Source: Firmicutes bacterium UBA4981 (GTDB lineage: Bacteria > Bacillota > SHA-98 > UBA4971). From it: a DNA stretch of 15,913 bases. This document shows, in pieces, positions 1 to 5,096 of the stretch. The notes below the pieces were generated by a model. That model did not search any database. It was not told the DNA's origin and saw only the letters and a list, made by a program, of their open reading frames with translations. The stretch covers positions 1 to 15,913 of the forward strand of contig DGZL01000047.1 of assembly GCA_002398515.1 (NCBI GenBank). Direction: 5' to 3'. Numbering within the stretch: position 1 is the stretch's first letter; every line of letters begins with the position of its first letter. The position numbers and the translations under genes are program-made.

Positions 1-1071
1 CCGGCTTTTGCCCAGCAGGTCGAACTTGACCTAAAGCTCTGGTACCCGGGTGTCGTAGGCGCGGATGAGTGGGTTGCGGATTATGGTACATATGACGTTG
101 AAGCTATTGAGTTGCATGGAGTATCGGTTCTTCAGTGGGAACCCCCGCCACATAAGGACGAGAACGAGCTAGTGCTACGGCCCGGTTCGGGATTGAGTTT
201 CATTCTGTCAGGGGAGTGCTTCATATTGCCTTCCATTTCAGTAGGCGGGTCATACTGGGGCCTCAGCCGAGCAGCCGAAGTAGGCGTTGAGCTCGAAAAC
301 GAATACATGTTCTTTCCGTTAAGCGCTACAACTACACTGAACGGAGATCCCGAGTGGTACTGGATGAAGCTGCCTTGGTTCGAGGATGAATTTCCCGTTG
401 TGTGGGAGAACGTTGTTCTTGCTGGGAAAGAGACCCTGTCTATGTCCGCACTTGATGTACATGCAACCAAGACGTTCTCCGGACCGGGTTGGGAGGCAGG
501 TCTTTCAGGCGGTGTGCGGCGGGCGGCCTTCAATGAGCATCTGTCAACGGAGCTAGGGATCGTGTTCGGAGATGATAAAGTGACAATAGGCCCAGATAGC
601 AAACTCAACGTAAGTGCTATCGGCCCGCATGTAGGTATTGCGGGGTCATACACTTTAGCTGATAAGCTGGCGCTAAAGGCAGGCGCAAAAGCGGGACTTC
701 TGTTCGGAACTGCGCAGGCAGAGGCCATGGCAAAGAGACGCTCGTGGGACTGTGATCCGGAGACATTCGAGTGGATCCTTAATGAAGATGGTACTGTAGG
801 CGGCCAACATGAAGCTACAGATTCTATCCGAATTACTACGTATGACTTAAGCGCTGCCCTGGCTTATCAGATTACTGAACAATTGTCGGTAGAGGCGGGG
901 TACTATGCCTCAATTTGGAGGGGCGTCCCATCGCTTTTCCAGTTTAGACTCGATGAGTCCGTGGCGCCTACCGTTGCAGAAGATGATGGTGATGCAATTC
1001 TTTGGAAGCAGCCAGAAGCAAGGACCATCACTGTAAGGGGATTGACTCTTGGCGTGAACTTCAAGTTCTGA
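1..1071 (+). CDS. Outer-membrane beta-barrel (porin-like) protein, 5'-truncated, copy 1
   Basis: The reading frame is open from base 1, so the gene begins upstream of the window. It opens inside a signal peptide (PAFA, then mature QQVELDLKLWYPG), matching ALA|QTAELSLKYWHAG of the next gene. About 356 codons remain. The protein alternates hydrophobic/aromatic strands with acidic loops and ends in NFKF, a C-terminal Phe typical of BAM-assembled barrels. Landmarks shared with the next gene are GSYWGL, ETLSMSALDVHATKT, AIGPHVGIAGSY, LKAGAKAGLLFGTA, YQITEQLSVEAGYYAS and the end LGVNFKF. This order resembles the Lpg1974/Legionella-OMP pore-forming family, but that is recall, not a search. A TTG at 112 is in frame but lies inside the mature protein and is not the start. 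A strong hairpin terminator follows at 1185-1225. Outer-membrane barrel is likely; the exact family is less sure. Confidence 0.78.
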   Translation, partial: PAFAQQVELDLKLWYPGVVGADEWVADYGTYDVEAIELHGVSVLQWEPPPHKDENELVLRPGSGLSFILSGECFILPSISVGGSYWGLSRAAEVGVELENEYMFFPLSATTTLNGDPEWYWMKLPWFEDEFPVVWENVVLAGKETLSMSALDVHATKTFSGPGWEAGLSGGVRRAAFNEHLSTELGIVFGDDKVTIGPDSKLNVSAIGPHVGIAGSYTLADKLALKAGAKAGLLFGTAQAEAMAKRRSWDCDPETFEWILNEDGTVGGQHEATDSIRITTYDLSAALAYQITEQLSVEAGYYASIWRGVPSLFQFRLDESVAPTVAEDDGDAILWKQPEARTITVRGLTLGVNFKF

Positions 1072-1184
1072 TCGAAGGTTGGGACTGTACTGATAGGTTA
1101 CATGATTCCTGTGACAAAGGCATGACACCCAACATGCGTGTCAAGGCCTGCGCTAAGGACAGGCCGTAATAAGGGATTCTATCG

Positions 1185-1225
1185 ATGGTAGGGGCTTCAC
1201 CAAAGCGTGAAGCCCCTACCATTTT
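1185..1225 (+). terminator. Long hairpin terminator after porin copy 1
   Basis: A perfect 16-bp stem has left arm ATGGTAGGGGCTTCAC (1185-1200), loop CAAAGC (1201-1206) and right arm GTGAAGCCCCTACCAT (1207-1222), with a short T tract at 1222-1225. The stem is stable enough to stop transcription or to block 3' decay. A degraded relative of the same element follows the second porin gene at 2934-2965. Confidence 0.8.
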
Positions 1226-1349
1226 GCCTTGAGGTAAAGTTTCACAGTCCGCCCCCAGCAAGCTATTGGGTGAGCCTGCGCGCCAAGATAGAATGAACCT
1301 ACTCCCTATGTGCTTTCCTCAAGCTGCGGCAGTCATTACTTGACGGAAG

Positions 1350-1379
1350 TTTTCTATCATCCCCCAGGATGATAGAAAA
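1350..1379. repeat. Perfect 13-bp inverted repeat in the leader of porin copy 2
   Basis: TTTTCTATCATCC (1350-1362), loop CCCA, GGATGATAGAAAA (1367-1379); every base of the stem pairs. Short GCGGC (1326-1330) and GCCGC (1380-1384) segments could pair outside it, with a large one-sided bulge. There is a T stretch before it and an A stretch after it, so it reads as a T-rich-tailed hairpin on the minus strand as well. It lies about 195 bp before the start codon at 1574. It could be a regulatory hairpin, a bidirectional terminator or a miniature repeat element. A weaker similar segment (TATCATCCCC then AGGGACGATT) is at 1423-1442. Confidence 0.7.
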
Positions 1380-1573
1380 GCCGCGAGAGAACCTTAAATA
1401 GCAGGGGATTGTATTCATCCAATATCATCCCCAGGGACGATTGACCCAAGTAAGCTGACCCTGCATTCTTGTCTTACAGGGGTAGGCAAGTATCTCCAAT
1501 TATCGACTTATTGCTTGCCCATGATCATCTTTAAGGTCGGATCTTGTATAAGGAATACGAAGGAGGCAGTGTC

Positions 1574-2800
1574 ATGAAGAAAGTGTTGGGGATTATCGTA
1601 TTGGTGTTAGTTCTTAGTCTGGTTTCTGTGCCGGCTCTTGCTCAGACAGCCGAGCTTAGCCTAAAGTACTGGCATGCAGGTGTAGGAGGGGCGGATCAGT
1701 GGGTTGCGGATTATCAAGTGAGTGAAAATGTATACGGATATGATGAAGGCGGAGATTATGAAGATGATTACTTTTTCGATGCGGAGAAACTCATTTTGCA
1801 GCCTGGTATAGGGGCTAGCTTCATTCTGTCAGGGTCGTATTTCCTGTCTCCTTCTGCTTCAGTTGGTATCTCATACTGGGGTCTCAAACGTTCCGACACA
1901 GTAGGTGTGGAGTTCATAGACGAATATGACTCGGAATACATAGAAGATGGGGAAGCGTACTACTGGTTAGATAGGCACCACTGGCTGACATTGCCCTGGT
2001 GGGAGGCGAATTTCTCGTTTGACAGGGATCGATGGGACTATGCGGGCTCTGGGGACTTTGATGGAAAGGGCGTTCTTGCCGGAGAAGGCAGTCTCTCCAT
2101 GTCTGCTATTGATATCTTCGCCACGAAGACTATTGCGGGATCGGATTGGGAGGTAGGCCTTTTAGGCGGTGCGCGTAGAGCAGTCTTCAATCAGCATCAG
2201 TCAACTGCCTTGGAGCTATCCGGAGGGATTCTTACTGATGAGGAAGGTTTTCAATATGTTGTTGACTACTACAACGGTTGGTATCAGACCTCTGAAAAAT
2301 GGAATTTTGATTTGGATAGCAGCCTTAACATAGCTGCTATCGGACCGCAAGTCGGTATTGAGGGAAAGTACGCTTTAGGCAATAAGCTTGTATTGAAGGC
2401 AGGCGCAAAGGCAGGGATTCTATTTGGAACTGCAGCGTCAGACGCTACATGGGGTGTGAGCCGCTCGTATTATGAAGAAGGAGAGCAAGAAGGCTCCTAC
2501 AAGTGGAATGTTGATGAGCGCATGGATGTGCCCTATTCAGCTGTGAATTCGGTCCAAATTAGCACATATGACTTGAGCACGTCGTTAGGTTACCAGATTA
2601 CGGAACAGTTGGCGGTAGAGGCGGGGTACTATGCGTCACTTTGGAAGGATGTTCCATCACTCTACTTCCTGAACTTCAACGGCCGTCCGTGCGACCCGCC
2701 ATTTGATTCCTGCAATTACCGGTGGTGGACTTGGGATCAGCCGGAGGCAAGGAACATTACTGTGAGTGGACTAACCGTTGGAGCGAGCTTCAAGTTCTAA
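1574..2800 (+). CDS. Outer-membrane beta-barrel (porin-like) protein, copy 2
   Basis: This is a 408-residue exported protein. ATG 1574 is chosen because AAGGAGG (1560-1566) sits 7 nt upstream and it opens directly into a signal peptide (MKK, hydrophobic core, VPALA|Q). An in-frame TTG at 1544 lacks this. The mature chain has conserved strand-like blocks shared with the upstream paralogue: SYWGLKRS, SLSMSAIDIFATKT, DWEVGLLGGARRAVFNQH, AIGPQVGIEGKYAL, LKAGAKAGILFGTA, YQITEQLAVEAGYYAS, and the end VGASFKF with terminal Phe. Between them lie longer Tyr/Trp/Asp-rich segments that differ strongly between copies, as expected of surface loops. The last loop carries CDPPFDSC, a possible disulfide. The layout recalls the Lpg1974/Legionella-OMP family. 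Role inferred: diffusion channel or surface antigen in the outer membrane. Confidence 0.82.
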   Translation: MKKVLGIIVLVLVLSLVSVPALAQTAELSLKYWHAGVGGADQWVADYQVSENVYGYDEGGDYEDDYFFDAEKLILQPGIGASFILSGSYFLSPSASVGISYWGLKRSDTVGVEFIDEYDSEYIEDGEAYYWLDRHHWLTLPWWEANFSFDRDRWDYAGSGDFDGKGVLAGEGSLSMSAIDIFATKTIAGSDWEVGLLGGARRAVFNQHQSTALELSGGILTDEEGFQYVVDYYNGWYQTSEKWNFDLDSSLNIAAIGPQVGIEGKYALGNKLVLKAGAKAGILFGTAASDATWGVSRSYYEEGEQEGSYKWNVDERMDVPYSAVNSVQISTYDLSTSLGYQITEQLAVEAGYYASLWKDVPSLYFLNFNGRPCDPPFDSCNYRWWTWDQPEARNITVSGLTVGASFKF

Positions 2801-2933
2801 TTGAGGTTTAAGACTGCACCGCAGGGTTAGTAGTGCTGCAAGGTTACATGACTCTGTTGGCAAAGGTGTAATATCACGCGAAATCATTAGCGTGCTCTCC
2901 GAGAACAAGCCACAATAAGCGATCTTGTCCGGG

Positions 2934-2965
2934 GTAGGGGTGACGCCGAAGGGTGAAGCCCCTAC
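2934..2965. terminator. Hairpin shared by convergent genes (related to 1185-1225)
   Basis: GTAGGGG (2934-2940) and CCCCTAC (2959-2965) form a 7-bp stem, with partial inner pairing CGCC/GGTG. The right arm, GTGAAGCCCCTAC, is identical to the right arm of the hairpin after porin copy 1; the left arm has drifted. No T run follows on the plus strand. The stop codon of the minus-strand gene (2962-2964) lies inside the right arm, so the structure sits where transcripts from both sides end. Confidence 0.5.
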
Positions 2966-3333
2966 TCTGCATCAAACCGGTGTTCAAGGATATCCTTGAT
3001 TCTATGTTCAAGCTCTTCCAAATCAAGCCCGGCTTCGTCTTTGATGCTTTTCCTGAGCATGGGGCCTACCTGTTGAATGTCATCGAGAAGATCCTGAAGA
3101 AGTTCAAGGGCGGCTGTAGCCTCCAGGACTTCCCTGGCTGTCTTGACCATGCTTGCCAGGATTGAGTTTTCGGTTCTTGAGGCAATGAGGGGGTTGGGGA
3201 GTTGGTCAATGTAGACTCTGGTGCGACGGCCCGGCCCTCGGTCAGTCTCTATAGGGTCAAGCGCGATGATCCTGTCTGAGCGGACGTACTTGCCATAGCC
3301 CAGAGGAACAATAGCCTGTTCCTTGATTTCCAT
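2962..3333 (-). CDS. RemA/DUF370-like regulator with C-terminal helical extension
   Basis: This is a 123-residue cytoplasmic protein. Residues about 8-58 show the pattern of the RemA (DUF370) family: PLGYGKYVRSDRIIAL resembles the family's GFGN-(I/W)-V-x-x-(N/D)RI(I/V)A start, and GRRTRVYI (35-42) followed by NPLIASRTENSIL resembles the GRRT(R/K) turn and final strand. Bacillus RemA is about 85-90 residues, ring-forming and DNA-binding, and activates matrix and osmoprotection genes. Here residues about 60-120 are an added, charged, helix-rich tail that could be coiled coil. The ATG (3331-3333) has GAAGGA about 11 nt upstream on its strand. The gene converges on porin copy 2. The family call rests on motif memory; a different small regulator is possible. 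Confidence 0.6.
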   Translation of the reverse strand: MEIKEQAIVPLGYGKYVRSDRIIALDPIETDRGPGRRTRVYIDQLPNPLIASRTENSILASMVKTAREVLEATAALELLQDLLDDIQQVGPMLRKSIKDEAGLDLEELEHRIKDILEHRFDAE

Positions 3334-3471
3334 CTGAGTTCACATCCTTCAGTGGTTTTCAGTTAGTGTCTCCCGACAGGGGATAATTCAAGCGCTACAT
3401 AGCATGTTGAACACAGATGATATCCTTTGGTAGTCGGAATGGTACACTCTCCGGCGATTATTGAAATGTCA

Positions 3472-3496
3472 TTCGCAATCGTCGGTATTGTGCGAA
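3472..3496. promoter_or_regulatory. Operator-like inverted repeat over the -35 box
   Basis: TTCGCA (3472-3477) and TGCGAA (3491-3496) are perfect inverted half-sites separated by 13 bp. The right half overlaps the -35 hexamer TTGTGC (3488-3493) of the zinc-ribbon promoter. Half-site spacing close to two helical turns and the position suggest a dimeric regulator site. The regulator is unknown; the RemA-like neighbour is one candidate by position only. Confidence 0.4.
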
Positions 3497-3516
3497 CAAT
3501 AAAAGGGTGATATACT
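3488..3516 (+). promoter_or_regulatory. Extended -10 sigma-70 type promoter for the zinc-ribbon gene
   Basis: The -35 TTGTGC (3488-3493), a 17-bp spacer and the -10 TATACT (3511-3516) are seen, with an upstream TG one base before the -10 (TGATATACT), the classic extended -10. Transcription would start near 3523, giving a leader of about 125 nt before the ATG at 3649. Confidence 0.6.
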
Positions 3517-3648
3517 AATATTGCCTTATACTGAGGGTTGCTTGGAACAGCATACTTGTTGTCCGGCCTTAGTCATTGCCTCCAGGTGTAGCCCAAGGAA
3601 TACGGTATATTATAGTCCCAGAAGGGCTGCATGATTAGGAGGTTTTCT

Positions 3649-3948
3649 ATGTACCAGGACAAGACTTTGGTATGCAAGGACTGTGGAAAGGAATTCAGTT
3701 TTTCCGCAAGTGAGCAGGAGTTCTTTGCGTCGAAAGGGTACGAGAACGAGCCGGGTAGATGTCCGGCTTGCAGATCTACCAGGAGAGAGCGAGAGAGAAC
3801 CGATCGTCGCGGCGGTCGGCGTGAAGACAGAGAGATGTTCCAAGCAGTTTGTGCTCGCTGTGGCGCACAGACTTCGGTTCCGTTTAAGCCACGTTCTGAT
3901 AGACCCGTGTATTGTCGTGACTGTTATCAAAGCAACAGGTCGAAATAG
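3649..3948 (+). CDS. Zinc-ribbon protein with CxxC-x17-CxxC domain
   Basis: This is a 99-residue protein with four CxxC pairs. ATG 3649 is preceded by AGGAGG (3637-3642) at 6 nt; the in-frame ATG at 3631 precedes that Shine-Dalgarno and is rejected. The N-terminal half (DKTLVCKDCGKEF, then CPACRS) fits the probable zinc-ribbon domain zf-trcl. The C-terminal half is CARC, exactly 17 residues, CRDC (with VPFKP and DRPVYCRDCY), matching the CxxC-x17-CxxC family. A basic Arg/Glu-rich linker joins the halves. Such proteins are small, cytoplasmic and probably bind nucleic acid or ribosomes; no reaction is established. It stands alone with its own promoter. The domain call is firm, the function unknown. 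Confidence 0.82.
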   Translation: MYQDKTLVCKDCGKEFSFSASEQEFFASKGYENEPGRCPACRSTRRERERTDRRGGRREDREMFQAVCARCGAQTSVPFKPRSDRPVYCRDCYQSNRSK

Positions 3949-4035
3949 CCCCATACGAAATGGCTCCGTATGACACAAGGTGCACTTATCCGTGCCTAGT
4001 ACGAAATCCGTTTTCTGCTGATTGTCAGATGACCG

Positions 4036-4064
4036 AAGGCGTGTTTGCTATTTTTTGCCTTTTT
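4036..4064 (+). terminator. Weak terminator candidate after the zinc-ribbon gene
   Basis: AAGGC (4036-4040) pairs with GCCTT (4057-4061) across a 16-nt loop, with T continuing to 4064. The stem is only 5 bp, so this is a tentative call. Confidence 0.3.
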
Positions 4065-4104
4065 GGGCTGTGGCTAAGGTGGCGGATATCGTAGCGGTTT
4101 TGCC

Positions 4105-4143
4105 CTAATGGGCATGCAGCTTTGTGTCTAATAGGCATTCAGC
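4105..4143 (+). repeat. Tandem 16-bp direct repeat, 23-bp period
   Basis: CTAATGGGCATGCAGC (4105-4120) and CTAATAGGCATTCAGC (4128-4143) differ at 2 of 16 positions and start 23 bp apart, close to two helical turns. The first unit also overlaps a small TGCCC/GGGCA hairpin. This looks like a pair of protein-binding sites or a duplicated RNA element; there is no known match. Confidence 0.55.
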
Positions 4144-4185
4144 AGAGTTCATACCGGCAAAAGATGTCATAACGGAAAGCATAAG

Positions 4186-4219
4186 ATGCCCCGGCTAACC
4201 GAAACGGCCCGGGGCATTT
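4186..4219 (+). terminator. GC-rich hairpin, probable terminator of an unannotated transcript
   Basis: ATGCCCCGG (4186-4194) pairs perfectly with CCGGGGCAT (4209-4217), loop 14 nt, followed by a short T tract (4217-4219). A competing pairing, CCGAAA (4199-4204) with TTTCGG (4217-4222), shares the loop and the tail and would exclude full folding of the first. It could end the zinc-ribbon transcript or a small RNA starting near 4060-4150. Confidence 0.5.
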
Positions 4220-4582
4220 CGGATTTCGTGAGGAGTTCTTGGTTTCTGATATCATTTTCGCGCTGGCCTCAGTTTCCAGGAGAAAAGCGCCAAGATTACG
4301 GCATACTTGTTTGGCTCCCTATGCCAACCCACCGCTAGCAAACCCCCGTGTTTATTTGCAGCGCACGACAACCTACCCCTTACAAAGAAACGTACTTGTC
4401 TACAGCAAAATACCAAAGCACCCTTGGTAGAGAGGTCCGGCCCATCTGCAGTAAATTGATGTGCATATCCGGTTGTTGCGTGGGAGGGAAAACCCGAAGC
4501 ACACATGGCAGGATTTAACATCAATGGGAACTAATAGATATAGGAAACATATTTCAGAAAACATGAAGGGAGAGGAAAAAGG

Positions 4583-5014
4583 ATGACTTTGAGCGCTTTC
4601 GCTCTTGAGCTTGTTGAAATCCTGCTACCGGTGATTTCTCTTTGTCTGGCAGTCCTCATTGGATACGGGGTCGCGTTGCTACGGAAGAAAATTGAGGAAA
4701 TCGATAATGAGATAGCCAGACAATCGCTTTCCACTGCTTTGACAGAGGCGGAGTCAGTGGGAATTGACGCAGTTCGCGCTACTAATCAGGTGCTTGTGGA
4801 TGAGCTGAGGGCGAAATCCGAGGACGGCAAACTAACTAAAGGCGAAGCGGAGGAGGCTATGGGGGTGGCTAAGGACTATTTTCTGGAGCACATTACATTT
4901 GGCAGCCTCGAGATCCTTGAAGCCTCACTCGGACCGGTTCGGGAATGGCTTGAGGGGTTTCTCGAGGCGAAACTTTCCGCTGAAAAGCGAGGTATTATAC
5001 GGTCTGTGCAGTAG
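4583..5014 (+). CDS. Small membrane protein, phage holin LLH-like
   Basis: This is a 143-residue protein. GGGAGAGG lies about 7 nt before ATG 4583. One hydrophobic segment (about residues 9-32, LVEILLPVISLCLAVLIGYGVALL) is followed by RKK and a long amphipathic, charged helical region (about 33-105), then a second helical tail. The sequence DELRAKSEDGKLTKGEAEEA is typical of the LLH/superfamily-6 holin-like proteins, which end their helical part with a DGKLT-E-EA turn. Phage holins make membrane lesions for lysis, but chromosomal copies without phage genes are common and their role is unknown. There are no other phage genes here. Followed 82 bp later by the YyaL-type gene in the same direction; co-transcription is possible. 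The membrane call is firm, the family call moderate. Confidence 0.6.
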   Translation: MTLSAFALELVEILLPVISLCLAVLIGYGVALLRKKIEEIDNEIARQSLSTALTEAESVGIDAVRATNQVLVDELRAKSEDGKLTKGEAEEAMGVAKDYFLEHITFGSLEILEASLGPVREWLEGFLEAKLSAEKRGIIRSVQ

Positions 5015-5096
5015 CTTATAGCGCCATAATGCCTATGATAGAATACGTTTAATCCTTCAAGCTTACACTATCCTTGGCAGGAACGGAGGAATGGCG

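Larger units (their letters stand above)
1072..1573. other. Intergenic region between the two porin genes: 3' UTR plus leader
   Basis: This 502-bp stretch has no convincing gene. In order it holds a small hairpin TGACAC/GTGTCA (1123-1143), a GGCCTG/CAGGCC hairpin (1145-1165), the long terminator hairpin (1185-1225), a 13-bp perfect hairpin (1350-1379), a weaker look-alike of it (about 1423-1442), and the Shine-Dalgarno of the next gene (AAGGAGG, 1560-1566). A possible -35 TTGACC at 1441-1446 has only a poor -10 (CATTCT, 1464-1469), so I do not call a promoter. Confidence 0.6.
3334..3648. other. Divergent intergenic region between the RemA-like and zinc-ribbon genes
   Basis: This 315-bp spacer must hold the promoters of two divergent genes. 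On the plus strand there is a good extended -10 promoter (3488-3516) overlapped by an inverted repeat (3472-3496), then about 125 bp of leader. On the minus strand only a weak match is visible, TTCAAC with AATTAT 17 bp on (about 3385-3413 in plus coordinates), which I do not call. Confidence 0.5.
3949..4582. other. 634-bp gene-free region with repeats and hairpins
   Basis: No reading frame here has both a credible ribosome site and a protein-like sequence. Visible elements are a small CATACG/CGTATG hairpin (3952-3972), a weak AAGGC/GCCTT hairpin with a T run (4036-4064), a TGCCC-TAAT-GGGCA hairpin (4101-4114), a 16-bp direct repeat (4105-4143), and a terminator-like GC-rich hairpin (4186-4219). 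From 4220 to 4560 I see nothing recognisable. I do not recognise a riboswitch or known RNA class, but the repeat followed by a terminator would fit a regulated leader or small RNA gene. Confidence 0.5.

Noticed and set aside
132..728. Long minus-strand open frame opposite porin copy 1
   Set aside because: It lies fully antisense to a clear barrel protein and has low-complexity, non-family sequence; it is a shadow of the real gene.
2953..3165. Plus-strand open frame opposite the RemA-like gene
   Set aside because: The minus-strand frame shows the GRRTR and family pattern and has a ribosome site; the plus frame has neither.
4186..4222. H-type pseudoknot from the two overlapping pairings
   Set aside because: There would be no nucleotides left to span the 9-bp stem, so the two pairings are better seen as alternatives.
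4239..4430. 63-codon plus-strand frame in the 3949-4582 gap
   Set aside because: It starts without a proper ribosome site and its composition (Arg/Pro/Tyr-rich, no pattern) looks random.
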